Positions 8,268 to 16,307 of a DNA stretch of 64,000 nt are shown here, in pieces. Every line of letters starts with the position of its first letter. The first letter of the stretch is position 1. Source of the stretch: Butyrivibrio sp. YAB3001 (GTDB lineage: Bacteria; Bacillota; Clostridia; Lachnospirales; Lachnospiraceae); the NCBI RefSeq assembly GCF_900112195.1, contig NZ_FOKR01000006.1, positions 62,001 to 126,000 on the forward strand. Direction: 5' to 3'. Both the position numbers and the translations under genes were made by a program. The notes beneath the pieces are model-generated. The model was not told the DNA's origin, ran no database searches, and saw only the letters and a list, made by a program, of their open reading frames with translations.

Positions 8268-9350
8268 TCAGGTAAATTTCTCCATATATTTCATGTACCT
8301 GACAACCATAAGCGCAATCTTAAAAGTGATCGCATCATCAAAAACTCTCAAATCCAGTCCTGTACTCTTTTGCAGCTTGTCCAGTCTGTAAACCAGTGTA
8401 TTACGATGAATGAAAAGCTGCCTTGAAGTCTCTGAAACATTAAGACTGTTCTCAAAAAATTTATCAATAGTAGTAAGTGTCTCCTGGTCAAAATCATCAG
8501 GATTTCTTCCGCCAAATATCTCCTTAATGAACATCTTGCAAAGTGGTATTGGTAATTGGTAGATAAGTCTTCCAATTCCTAATTCACTGTAACAGATTAC
8601 CTTTCTATCATCAAAGAATATCTTTCCGACATCAAGAGCCATCTTGGCTTCTTTATAAGATCTGCTGACTTCCTTGATTTCCCCGACAACTGTTCCATAT
8701 GCTACTCTTACACCGCTCAGTCCTTCTTTTTCAAGGGTTGTGAGCATTTCCTCTGCAGCTTTGGATATATCTGATGGTTTCATGATGTCACTAACATCTT
8801 TTACCACTATTACGTTATCTTCGTCAACCTCAGTAACAAAGTCATTGCCATTTCCAAAGAAAGTTCTTGTAAGCTCAAGGGCATTATTATCCCTACCATT
8901 GACTGACTCGATTATCATTGCAACTCTTTTGGCATCGGTCTGAATATGCAATTTCTTAGCTCTGCTGTAAATATCAACCAAAAGCAGGTTATCCAGCAAA
9001 AGATTCTTGATAAAGTTATCCTTGTCAAAGCGCTCCTTATATGCAACAAGAAGGCTCTGTATCTGATATGCTATCATCTTGCCAAGCATATAGGTATTCT
9101 CGCCGCTTCCGGTACATACTAAAATATACTCAAGCTGCTGTTCATCATATATTTTAAAATACTGGTATCCCTGTATTTCCTGAGAATCTGCAGGAGAACC
9201 CACAAAATCCCTGGCTGAAGCAGAAACATTTCCAATATCTGATACAGTGGATGCCACTTCCTTTCCGTCTATATCCAGCACGCAAAGCTCAACATGCGCA
9301 ATTGTTTTAAGCCCATCGATTGTATTCTGGAGAATCTGGTTTGAAATCAT
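8268..9350 (-). CDS. CdaR/PucR family transcriptional regulator
   Basis: A 360-residue regulator with an N-terminal putative sugar-diacid recognition domain (about 1-130), a GGDEF-like middle region of the CdaR family, and a C-terminal PucR-type helix-turn-helix (about 300-355; NVSETSRQLFIHRNTLVYRL). CdaR proteins often control sugar-acid or glycerate use, but no such genes are adjacent. The gene instead precedes ftsEX on the same strand, so an effect on division genes or only autoregulation is possible. A 12-bp inverted repeat lies 60-105 bases upstream of the start and could be its operator. Confidence 0.85.
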   Translation of the reverse strand: MISNQILQNTIDGLKTIAHVELCVLDIDGKEVASTVSDIGNVSASARDFVGSPADSQEIQGYQYFKIYDEQQLEYILVCTGSGENTYMLGKMIAYQIQSLLVAYKERFDKDNFIKNLLLDNLLLVDIYSRAKKLHIQTDAKRVAMIIESVNGRDNNALELTRTFFGNGNDFVTEVDEDNVIVVKDVSDIMKPSDISKAAEEMLTTLEKEGLSGVRVAYGTVVGEIKEVSRSYKEAKMALDVGKIFFDDRKVICYSELGIGRLIYQLPIPLCKMFIKEIFGGRNPDDFDQETLTTIDKFFENSLNVSETSRQLFIHRNTLVYRLDKLQKSTGLDLRVFDDAITFKIALMVVRYMKYMEKFT

Positions 9351-9412
9351 TTGTCACTCTTTCTGCAGTAAAAAGCACTGCGATAATAAAAACTAATGAC
9401 ATTTTAATATAA

Positions 9413-9455
9413 ATGTACAAAAAAATCTAGCATCACAAAGGCGTTTTTTGTACAT
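9413..9455. repeat. Long AT-rich inverted repeat between cdaR and yjfB-like genes
   Basis: ATGTACAAAAAA (9413-9424) and its exact reverse complement (9444-9455) are separated by 19 bases. On the plus strand a T-run follows, giving terminator shape, but no plus-strand gene ends here. It may be an operator for the divergent genes. Confidence 0.6.
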
Positions 9456-9528
9456 TTTTTTAGTTTCTTGGTAAAATCTCACAAAAACCAATTTGCTTTT
9501 TTGGTATGAGAAAGCAGTAAAGATGCAT

Positions 9529-9555
9529 TAATCTTTTAAATCTACTTGCCGATAT
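9529..9555 (+). promoter_or_regulatory. Sigma-D (sigma-28, FliA-type) promoter for the YjfB-like gene
   Basis: TAAT (9529-9532), a 15-base spacer, and GCCGATAT (9548-9555). The B. subtilis motility sigma factor SigD uses TAAA-N15-GCCGATAT, so the -10 is an exact match and the -35 differs in one base. It lies about 76 bases upstream of the start codon. Confidence 0.8.
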
Positions 9556-9630
9556 AAACACAAAGATAAAGTGAAAAGGTGCACAGAATGGTCATCATTC
9601 TGGTAAGTATTACGCACAGGAGGTGTTTTT

Positions 9631-9819
9631 ATGGATATTCCCGCTTTATCAATGGCTCTATCTCAGAACAAACTCCTGAATGACGTTGGCGTGGCTATGC
9701 TGTCCAAGAGTCTGGATACTATGGAGAGCGCTGGAGAAGCGCTAGTATCAACTATAGACTCCGCAGCAGAATTGTCAGTAAATCCAGATATTGGCGCCAA
9801 TTTCGATATCAGGATCTGA
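9631..9819 (+). CDS. YjfB-like putative motility protein
   Basis: A 62-residue protein resembling the YjfB family (MDIPALSMALSQ start, then a short amphipathic body with VGVAMLSKSLD). In B. subtilis yjfB is a sigma-D-dependent motility-regulon gene of unknown biochemical role. Here a near-perfect sigma-D promoter precedes it, an AGGAGGTG site lies 6 bases before the ATG, and a strong terminator follows, so it is a monocistronic gene. It is one of the few plus-strand genes in this half. No signal peptide or membrane helix. The family call rests on the N-terminus, size and promoter class; the function is unknown. Confidence 0.85.
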   Translation: MDIPALSMALSQNKLLNDVGVAMLSKSLDTMESAGEALVSTIDSAAELSVNPDIGANFDIRI

Positions 9820-9834
9820 GACCATTCGAATAGA

Positions 9835-9870
9835 GGCACCCGTAGTCTCATGACTACGGGTGCCTTGTTG
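9835..9870 (+). terminator. Terminator of the YjfB-like gene
   Basis: A 13-bp perfect stem GGCACCCGTAGTC (9835-9847) and its complement (9852-9864) with a TCAT loop, followed by TTGTTGTT. It lies 16 bases past the stop codon. It may also serve the convergent CPBP gene. Confidence 0.92.
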
Positions 9871-9879
9871 TTAATACTT

Positions 9880-10803
9880 TTATATTCTTAATGTAAATAT
9901 CATATAACTTACGCATATCACAATTGCAATGGCAAGTGGCAAGGTCAAAAGTTTGTATCCCTGTTTCTTACACCCCGGAATACTGTTTATAAATTCAAGC
10001 CTTCCCTCTATTGAAGCTATTTTCCTCATTATCACCACTGCAATAACCGTGAAAATCGCCGCAATTATAAATAAATAAACATGATATATAATTGTTGAGA
10101 TTGTTCCGTCAAAAAAATCAAGATAATCAGATGCCATCTCAGAAGCGCTGCTCATAACATCTCTTGATGAAAACATCATAACCACTTCAACAGTATTGAA
10201 AACAGCATGTGCAATAAATGATGAGAGTACACTTCCCGTTGCTTCAACCAAAAGTGCAAGCATTATTCCCATAACTGCTCCATATGCAAACTGGTTAAAA
10301 TTCATATGCATCATTCCAAACAACACAGAAGACAAAACAATTGAACCAATTATTCTTCCTGTCCTCTGATATGACTGTAAGATAACACCTCTAAAAACAA
10401 TTTCCTCAACAAATGGTCCAAAAATACCTATTGCAAGGATCATGCTCCACATCGGCATGGCAAGCACATCCTGACTTATTGCAGATACTGTGTTTTCCAC
10501 AAAAAGCATGGATACTGAATTCACAAATGCCACAAGCGGAAAAAGAGCAAAAACATATACAACTATAAGAAACAATGACGATATTCTTATCTTATGAAAC
10601 GGGATGAGGGTAGATAATTTCTCTCCGCTGTAAAGGACTGCCGCAACTGCAGGTATCAGCACAACTCCTTCACTCAAAACATTGTTCATAAGAATAGAAA
10701 TACTGCTTCCACCGCTAAGATACCACAGTGAAATCACCACTACCAGACCAATAGTCGAAAGAATCATGTATAGAAACGCTCTGTTTGCTCTCTTATAATT
10801 CAT
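9880..10803 (-). CDS. CPBP family intramembrane metalloprotease
   Basis: A 307-residue polytopic membrane protein with about 8 hydrophobic segments. The CPBP (Abi/Rce1-like) motifs are present: EEIVFRG (the EExxxR glutamates), FGMMH and HAVFN. Bacterial members process peptides or confer self-protection against bacteriocins; the substrate here is unknown. Its ATG lies within the last codons of the CvfB-like gene (11-base overlap), so the two are co-translated. The C-terminal 60 residues add two further hydrophobic helices outside the protease core. Confidence 0.9.
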   Translation of the reverse strand: MNYKRANRAFLYMILSTIGLVVVISLWYLSGGSSISILMNNVLSEGVVLIPAVAAVLYSGEKLSTLIPFHKIRISSLFLIVVYVFALFPLVAFVNSVSMLFVENTVSAISQDVLAMPMWSMILAIGIFGPFVEEIVFRGVILQSYQRTGRIIGSIVLSSVLFGMMHMNFNQFAYGAVMGIMLALLVEATGSVLSSFIAHAVFNTVEVVMMFSSRDVMSSASEMASDYLDFFDGTISTIIYHVYLFIIAAIFTVIAVVIMRKIASIEGRLEFINSIPGCKKQGYKLLTLPLAIAIVICVSYMIFTLRI

Positions 10804-11626
10804 CTATCGAATCCTCGTTTATCACTATTTTCTTTTCCTTAAGAAGTCTTCCAACTGCACGTTTAAACTCATTTTTACTCATCTGAGTTCTTTCTCTTAT
10901 AAGAGCAGGATCAGCTTTGTCAGTAAAAGGAAGCTTTCCTCCGTTTTGGTGGATCATATCCATAAGTTTCTGCGCATCTGCATCCATCTGAAGATATGCC
11001 TTTTCGCGAAGGCTAAGGTCAAGCCTTCCGTCGTCTTTTACAGATGTAATCCTCGCATTTACTACATCACCTATCTTAACATCACCATATAATTCTTTCT
11101 TAGGTATAAGTCCTGAATAAATATCGTCCACAGCGACAAATGCACCAAAGTTATCGCTAAGCTCATAAACAGTGCCCATGACTTTATCATCTTTGGAATA
11201 TGGGCTGTCACTGCGAAGGTATGGATATACGTTCATAGTTACTGCAAGCCTTCCGCTCTTGTCAACGTAAAGTGCGCAAAGAACTTCTTCTCCTGCCTTA
11301 ACCTTTCGTGTCTGCTCTCTAAATGGCATGAGAACATCTTTTTCAAGCCCCCAGTCCATAAAAGCGCCAATTTTGCAGAGTTCCTTAACCTTAAGCATTC
11401 TGACATCACCAACCATAATCTTAGGTGTTTTAGTTGTTGCTATAAGTCTGTCAGAAGAGTCTTTATAAATAAACACCTCAATCTTTGAACCTACTGAAGT
11501 GTTTGCCGGCACCTGCTTTACTGGTAAAAGAACCTTATCCTCAGGTGTATTCTCTTCTGCCAGGTAAACTCCGAAGTCAACCTTTTTTACAACTGTTAGT
11601 TCCTGCTTCTCGCCAATTTTAATCAT
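10793..11626 (-). CDS. S1-domain RNA-binding protein, CvfB (YitL) family
   Basis: A 277-residue soluble protein. The start MIKIGEKQEL at 11626 is chosen because homologues begin this way; an open frame continues upstream but lacks family character. Repeated S1-like OB folds occupy about 1-215 (for example VDFGVYLAEE, GAFMDWGLEKDVLMP and DNFGAFVAVDDIYSGLIPKKEL), followed by a C-terminal winged helix (about 225-277) with LIRERTQMSKNEFKRAVGRL. CvfB of S. aureus binds RNA and affects virulence-factor expression. It overlaps the downstream CPBP gene by 11 bases. Confidence 0.9.
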   Translation of the reverse strand: MIKIGEKQELTVVKKVDFGVYLAEENTPEDKVLLPVKQVPANTSVGSKIEVFIYKDSSDRLIATTKTPKIMVGDVRMLKVKELCKIGAFMDWGLEKDVLMPFREQTRKVKAGEEVLCALYVDKSGRLAVTMNVYPYLRSDSPYSKDDKVMGTVYELSDNFGAFVAVDDIYSGLIPKKELYGDVKIGDVVNARITSVKDDGRLDLSLREKAYLQMDADAQKLMDMIHQNGGKLPFTDKADPALIRERTQMSKNEFKRAVGRLLKEKKIVINEDSIDEL

Positions 11627-11684
11627 ATGTCTTTTCCGTCCTTTCAATCCACATGCTGATCCACATGCTCCTATTATCATAATA

Positions 11685-12410
11685 TCAAATTGTTTTAAAC
11701 TGTACCACACAAACAGGTGATGCATTTCCATCATTAAGGCTCACCGTATATATGCTGTAACCATCACTTGAAGTTCTAATAAGCTCAGGATAAAGAGTAT
11801 CTCCAAGAACTGCCTGTTTCTTATACTCTGCTCTCATAGAAGTGATATTTTTAGCATTATCAGAAAGACAATCCATCGCCATTCTGATGTACTGACCATT
11901 ATTCACATGATTATTGGTGTCAAGGTGATGTTTCCTTACCAATATCTCTTCACAGGAAAGTCTTTCCCCCTCCGGAACAGCAATCTTACGATTCTCATAA
12001 ACCATATCAAGTTTTTCTTCGACCGGGTAAGCCTCAATTATTTCAGGTGTAACCCTGCAAGGCAATCCCTTTTCAAAATCGTATAGAGTCCACACAGAAT
12101 TTGCCACTGCAAGCCTCTCACCTTCATATGTATCCATAAAAAAGTTTCGAAGCCCAAGCGGGCCTTTTATCATATACGGCACTGTACCAATTGTAACTTC
12201 CTCACACAGCCTTGGAAGCCTGTTTATCTCAATCTGCCACGAAGAAAGCACCCAGGCAATATTTCTTTCCCTGAGATATTCCATTGTCGCCGGACCATCC
12301 TGCGTCTGAAATGTTGAACAGTCCTGAAAATAATCTATCAATGATTCAAGGGTAAGAATCGCATTACTGTCCACTTCACTGTATCTGATTCTTGAATTAA
12401 AGCTGTACAT
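11685..12410 (-). CDS. Acyl-ACP thioesterase (FatA/TesA-like)
   Basis: A 241-residue double hot-dog thioesterase that would release fatty acids from acyl-carrier protein. Seen: N-terminal SRIRYSEVDSN, the first fold with WVLSSWQIEI, and the second fold with HHLDTNNHVNNGQY carrying the conserved Asn/His region of the family. Length matches bacterial acyl-ACP thioesterases. The start has a GGGAGG site. It lies between tRNA-Gln and the CvfB-like gene. It is soluble, with no signal. Chain-length specificity cannot be read from sequence. Confidence 0.9.
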   Translation of the reverse strand: MYSFNSRIRYSEVDSNAILTLESLIDYFQDCSTFQTQDGPATMEYLRERNIAWVLSSWQIEINRLPRLCEEVTIGTVPYMIKGPLGLRNFFMDTYEGERLAVANSVWTLYDFEKGLPCRVTPEIIEAYPVEEKLDMVYENRKIAVPEGERLSCEEILVRKHHLDTNNHVNNGQYIRMAMDCLSDNAKNITSMRAEYKKQAVLGDTLYPELIRTSSDGYSIYTVSLNDGNASPVCVVQFKTI

Positions 12411-12457
12411 TTGTTTCCTCCCAAAAAGCCTTTGAACAAATCATTTTCTCATATAAC

Positions 12458-12488
12458 GAAAAAAACGAGATTGTTTCCAATCTCGTTT
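12458..12488 (-). terminator. Terminator after tRNA-Gln
   Basis: Stem AAACGAGATTG (12463-12473) with CAATCTCGTTT (12478-12488), loop TTTC, followed on the minus strand by a T-run. It starts 6 bases after the tRNA 3' end. Confidence 0.92.
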
Positions 12489-12493
12489 CTTAG

Positions 12494-12566
12494 CTGGGCT
12501 AGAAGGATTCGAACCTTCGTAATGACGGAGTCAGAGTCCGTTGCCTTACCGCTTGGCGATAGCCCA
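12494..12566 (-). tRNA. tRNA-Gln (anticodon CTG)
   Basis: Minus-strand cloverleaf: acceptor stem TGGGCTA/TAGCCCA plus discriminator G, D arm GCCAAGCGGTAAGGC, anticodon stem ACGGA/TCCGT with loop CTCTGAC (anticodon CTG, reads CAG), and T arm with GGTTCGAATCC. The CCA end is not encoded. It is a single gene with its own strong promoter and terminator, and it lies between the thioesterase and glutamine synthetase genes. Confidence 0.96.
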
Positions 12567-12580
12567 TCGGACAAGAATTA

Positions 12581-12609
12581 ATTATACGCATATTCTTCTA
12601 AAAATGCAA
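12581..12609 (-). promoter_or_regulatory. Promoter of tRNA-Gln
   Basis: Minus-strand TTGCAT (12604-12609), a 17-base spacer and TATAAT (12581-12586), ending 14 bases before the tRNA 5' end. Confidence 0.85.
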
Positions 12610-12658
12610 GCACTTTTTTCAAAAAATTATATTTTTTTAATGAACTATTCCATAAAAT

Positions 12659-12694
12659 TGCTGTTGCCCAATATACCAATATTGAACAACAGCA
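12659..12694 (-). terminator. Probable terminator after glnN
   Basis: A 16-bp stem (12659-12674 with 12679-12694) around an ACCA loop, containing G-U pairs only when read as minus-strand RNA, followed by AATTTTATG. It lies about 85 bases past the glnN stop. The T-run is weak. Confidence 0.65.
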
Positions 12695-12779
12695 CTATTA
12701 TCACTCTTTCATTATTGCTGAAACACGGCAGTAAATACGCATCTATGCAGTTTCAATCAAAATAAAGTCAATCCAAGAT

Positions 12780-14891
12780 TCAGCCCTCAAATAATAGATC
12801 AGCGTATGTAGGGAATGGCCAGTCTTTTTTGTCAACAAGCATCTCAAGCTGGTCTGCTGGTTCTCTAAGTGCTGCCATAACAGGTCTTACCTCATCTTTA
12901 TAGAAGAAAGCAAGCTCTCTCTGATCCTGAATTGCTGAAGCTTTTTTCTCAAGAGTCTTCAATTCATCCAAAGCCTTTTTCATCTTTGAAAGGTTGATCT
13001 GGATTTCTTTCAACTCTTCAGTCTCAACTGAAGCATCTATTCCGGCTGCAGTAATAGCATTTACATCAGTAGCAAGTCTTCCTGCATATTTCATAACTGC
13101 AGGGATGATCTGCTTGGAAGCCATATCAATCATAGTAAGAGCTTCAATATTGATTGTCTTTGCATAGTTTTCAAAAATGATTTCTCTTCTTGACTCAAGC
13201 TCTGTCTTGGTATAAACCCCAAAATCCTCAAAAAGATTTATAGCTTTCTTGGTAACAAGCATATCTGCCGCTTCAATAGTTGATGCTATATTAGGCAGCC
13301 CTCTCCTTGCAGCTTCTTCAAGCCATGCTTCTGAATATCCGTCTCCATTAAAAATAATTCTCTGATGATCTGTAAGATATTCTTTAATAAGATCATGCAC
13401 AGCCTCGTCAAAATTCTCAGCCACTTCAAGCTTGTCAGCAGCTTCACAGAAAGCCTGCGCAACAATTGTATTAAGTGTTGTGTTAGAGCTTGCCATTGAA
13501 TCTGATGAGCCAACCATTCTGAACTCAAACTTATTTCCAGTAAAAGCAAATGGTGATGTACGGTTTCTGTCTGTTGCATCCTTCTCAAACTGAGGCAAAG
13601 TTGAAACGCCGGTTCTGAGCTTTCCGCCTTTTTTACTTGATTTAGCAACACCTGTCTCAATGAGCTGTCTTACAACATCCTCAAGCTGTTCTCCAAGGAA
13701 AACTGAGATAATTGCAGGCGGAGCTTCATTTGCGCCAAGTCTGTGGTCATTCCCAACATCCGCAGCACTTTGTCTTAAAAGATCTGCGTGTGTATCAACC
13801 GCTTTAAGAATACATGCAAGAACAAACAAAAACTGAATATTCTTGTTAGGAGTATCACCCGGATCAAGAAGATTTATACCATCATCGGTGCAAAGAGACC
13901 AGTTATCATGCTTACCTGATCCATTAACACCAGCAAAAGGCTTCTCATGCAAAAGACATCTCATATGATGATGCTCAGCAACTCTCTTCATAGTTTCCAT
14001 AATGATCTGGTTATGATCGACAGCTATATTTGCAGTCTCATAAACCGGAGCAAGCTCATGCTGTCCTGGTGCAACCTCGTTGTGCTGTGTCTTATCAGGA
14101 ACGCCAAGTTTCCAAAGTTCCACATTAAGGTCATTCATGAACTCTCCAACTTTTTCACGAATAACACCAAAATAATGATCCTCCATCTCCTGCCCCTTAG
14201 GAGCCGGTGCGCCAAACAGTGTTCTTCCTGTAAAAATAAGATCCTCTCTCTTCATGGATTTATCCCAATCCACAAGGAAATACTCCTGCTCAGGACCTAC
14301 AGATACGTTTACTTTAGTTGCTGTTGTATTGCCGAAAAGTCTGACGATACGGAGTGCCTGCTTATTAATAGCCTCCATAGAACGAAGAAGGGGAGTCTTT
14401 TTATCAAGTGCCTCTCCTGTATATGAACAAAAAGCTGTAGGAATGCAAAGTGTTACTCCGGCACCCGATTCCTTTAAAAATGCCGGTGATGTAATGTCCC
14501 AGGTTGTATAACCTCTTGCCTCAAATGTTGCACGAAGTCCTCCCGATGGGAAAGATGATGCGTCAGGCTCACCCTTTATAAGTTCTTTTCCGGAAAAAGA
14601 AGTTATCATCCTGCCATCTTTATCAGCAGAGCCAACAAAAGAATCATGCTTCTCAGCAGTTATTCCTGTCAGTGGCTGAAACCAATGTGTATAATGTGTG
14701 GCGCCATTTTCCACAGCCCACTCTTTCATAGCATTTGCCACCACATCGGCAGATTCTTTAGAAAGCTCACCACCATGCTCTGTTACGCTTACTACCTCTT
14801 TGTAAACATTTTTGGGAAGGCGCTCTCTCATCTTAGAAAGAGTAAAAACATTCTGCCCAAAAATCTCTTCAACATTCACTTTGTTCCCCAT
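12780..14891 (-). CDS. glnN: Glutamine synthetase type III
   Basis: A 703-residue ATP-dependent ammonia-assimilating enzyme (glutamate + NH3 to glutamine). Type III enzymes are about 700 residues, common in Bacteroides, Butyrivibrio and cyanobacteria. Seen: THWFQPLTG (about 41-49), FPSGGLRATFEARGYT, VGPEQEYFLVD, HHMRCLLHEKPFAGVNGSGKHDNWS, and NRTSPFAFTGNKFEFRM; these are the GS ATP, metal and substrate loops in the GSIII order. An AAAGGA site lies 12 bases before the ATG, rather far. It is monocistronic between hairpins. No clear GlnR site was found upstream. Confidence 0.97.
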   Translation of the reverse strand: MGNKVNVEEIFGQNVFTLSKMRERLPKNVYKEVVSVTEHGGELSKESADVVANAMKEWAVENGATHYTHWFQPLTGITAEKHDSFVGSADKDGRMITSFSGKELIKGEPDASSFPSGGLRATFEARGYTTWDITSPAFLKESGAGVTLCIPTAFCSYTGEALDKKTPLLRSMEAINKQALRIVRLFGNTTATKVNVSVGPEQEYFLVDWDKSMKREDLIFTGRTLFGAPAPKGQEMEDHYFGVIREKVGEFMNDLNVELWKLGVPDKTQHNEVAPGQHELAPVYETANIAVDHNQIIMETMKRVAEHHHMRCLLHEKPFAGVNGSGKHDNWSLCTDDGINLLDPGDTPNKNIQFLFVLACILKAVDTHADLLRQSAADVGNDHRLGANEAPPAIISVFLGEQLEDVVRQLIETGVAKSSKKGGKLRTGVSTLPQFEKDATDRNRTSPFAFTGNKFEFRMVGSSDSMASSNTTLNTIVAQAFCEAADKLEVAENFDEAVHDLIKEYLTDHQRIIFNGDGYSEAWLEEAARRGLPNIASTIEAADMLVTKKAINLFEDFGVYTKTELESRREIIFENYAKTINIEALTMIDMASKQIIPAVMKYAGRLATDVNAITAAGIDASVETEELKEIQINLSKMKKALDELKTLEKKASAIQDQRELAFFYKDEVRPVMAALREPADQLEMLVDKKDWPFPTYADLLFEG

Positions 14892-14979
14892 TTAGGTCTT
14901 GATTCCTTTCGAAATATGAAATGTTATATCAATGTTTCCGTTACATATTACAACAACTTCATTAAAGTTACAATTATAA

Positions 14980-15031
14980 AAAAGTTGCAATTCACGCGCC
15001 TTACAAACAACGAAAATGAATTGCAACTTTT
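14980..15031 (-). terminator. Terminator of the mtaB-to-trhP run
   Basis: A 15-bp perfect stem (14980-14994 with 15017-15031, core GTTGCAATTCA) with a 22-base loop, followed on the minus strand by TTTTTTATAA. It lies 27 bases after the U32 peptidase-family stop and separates it from glnN. Confidence 0.88.
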
Positions 15032-15057
15032 ATTACCATGTATATTTGAAAAAAGCC

Positions 15058-16281
15058 TTATGATTTTACTCGTAAAATATCATATACTTCAGGTGTATGT
15101 GAAAGCTTTACATATAAAGTCTGTTTAGAATGCGGGCAGGACTCTACAGGTGTTCCGTCTTCAGCAAACATAGCCTCAACTTTAACCTTAACATCAGTTC
15201 CATCAGGCTTCATTATTTCTATCTCATCACCAACAGAAAACTTATTCCTCTGCTCGAATTTAGCATAACCTCTGTTATCTATCTCATTAACGATTCCAAG
15301 ATATATGTACTCATTAACATAAGTATTATTATCATATATCTGTGCTTCATCGCTAGGCTTTCCAAAATAGAACCCCGTTGTAAACTGGCGATAAGTACAC
15401 TTGGAAATCTGATCAAGATACCATGGCATGTTTTCTCTGTATTTCTCTTCTGATTCAAAGAAATCGTCAATTGCCTTTCTGTAAGTCCTTGCAACAGTGG
15501 CAACATAGAGCGCTGTCTTCATGCGTCCCTCTATCTTGCAGCTGTCAACTCCGGCATCCACAAGCTCAGGAATATGTTCTATCATGCACAGATCTTTTGA
15601 ATTGAATATATAAGTTCCTCTGTCATTTTCATAGACAGGAAGATATTCACCCGGTCTTTTTTCCTCAACAATTGAGTATTTCCATCTGCAAGGATGTGTG
15701 CAGGCGCCTTTATTAGCATCTCTTCCGGTAAAGTAATTGGAAAGAAGGCACCTTCCGGAATAGGATATGCACATCGCACCATGGATAAAGCACTCCATCT
15801 CAAGATCATCAGGTGTTTTTGACGTAATCTCTTTTATTTCATTAAGTGATAATTCTCTGGCAGCAACCACACGCTTGGCGCCAAGTCCATACCAGAAATT
15901 ATATGTTTCATAGTTGGTATTGTTAGCCTGTGTTGATACGTGAATATCAATCTCAGGGCAGATTCTGCGAGCCTTGGTAAAAATACCCGGATCTGCAATT
16001 ATAAGCGCATCCGGCTTAAGTTCTTTTAACTCATGTAAATACTCCTCGACACCATCAAGATCATAATTGTGCGCAAGGATATTTACTGTTACATGCACTT
16101 TTACACCATGTTCATGAGCAAATTCAATGCCCGCCTTCATTTCATCATGGCTAAAATTCTTGGCTTTTGCCCTTAGTCCAAAGGCATCGCCTCCGATATA
16201 CACCGCATCCGCGCCAAAAATAACAGCCGTTTTTAATACTTCCAGGCTACTAGCCGGAATTAGTAATTCTGGTTTTCTCAT
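15058..16281 (-). CDS. Peptidase U32 family protein, TrhP-like tRNA hydroxylation enzyme
   Basis: A 407-residue U32-family protein. Seen: ELLIPASSLEVLKTAVIFGADAVYIGG-type N-terminus, a Cys cluster including CFIHGAMC, SGRCLLSNY and ACTHPCRWKY that fits the iron-sulfur site of the family, and a C-terminal beta domain from about 320. YrrN/YrrO (TrhP1/TrhP2) in B. subtilis and TrhP in E. coli hydroxylate U34 of tRNAs to ho5U. The gene lies 26 bases after a TrmR-like methyltransferase, which completes ho5U to mo5U, so wobble-uridine modification is the likely job rather than proteolysis. The start has a GGAG site. Confidence 0.9.
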   Translation of the reverse strand: MRKPELLIPASSLEVLKTAVIFGADAVYIGGDAFGLRAKAKNFSHDEMKAGIEFAHEHGVKVHVTVNILAHNYDLDGVEEYLHELKELKPDALIIADPGIFTKARRICPEIDIHVSTQANNTNYETYNFWYGLGAKRVVAARELSLNEIKEITSKTPDDLEMECFIHGAMCISYSGRCLLSNYFTGRDANKGACTHPCRWKYSIVEEKRPGEYLPVYENDRGTYIFNSKDLCMIEHIPELVDAGVDSCKIEGRMKTALYVATVARTYRKAIDDFFESEEKYRENMPWYLDQISKCTYRQFTTGFYFGKPSDEAQIYDNNTYVNEYIYLGIVNEIDNRGYAKFEQRNKFSVGDEIEIMKPDGTDVKVKVEAMFAEDGTPVESCPHSKQTLYVKLSHTPEVYDILRVKS

Positions 16282-16307
16282 AAAATCTCCGTAATAATAA
16301 CTAAAAA

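Noticed and set aside
10793..11734. Longer N-terminus of the CvfB-like protein
   Set aside because: The extra 36 residues overlap the spacer after the thioesterase, have poor ribosome support and no family similarity; 11626 is preferred.
14892..14979. GlnR operator upstream of glnN
   Set aside because: TGTNA and TNACA-like halves occur but never with the 7-base spacing of the GlnR consensus.
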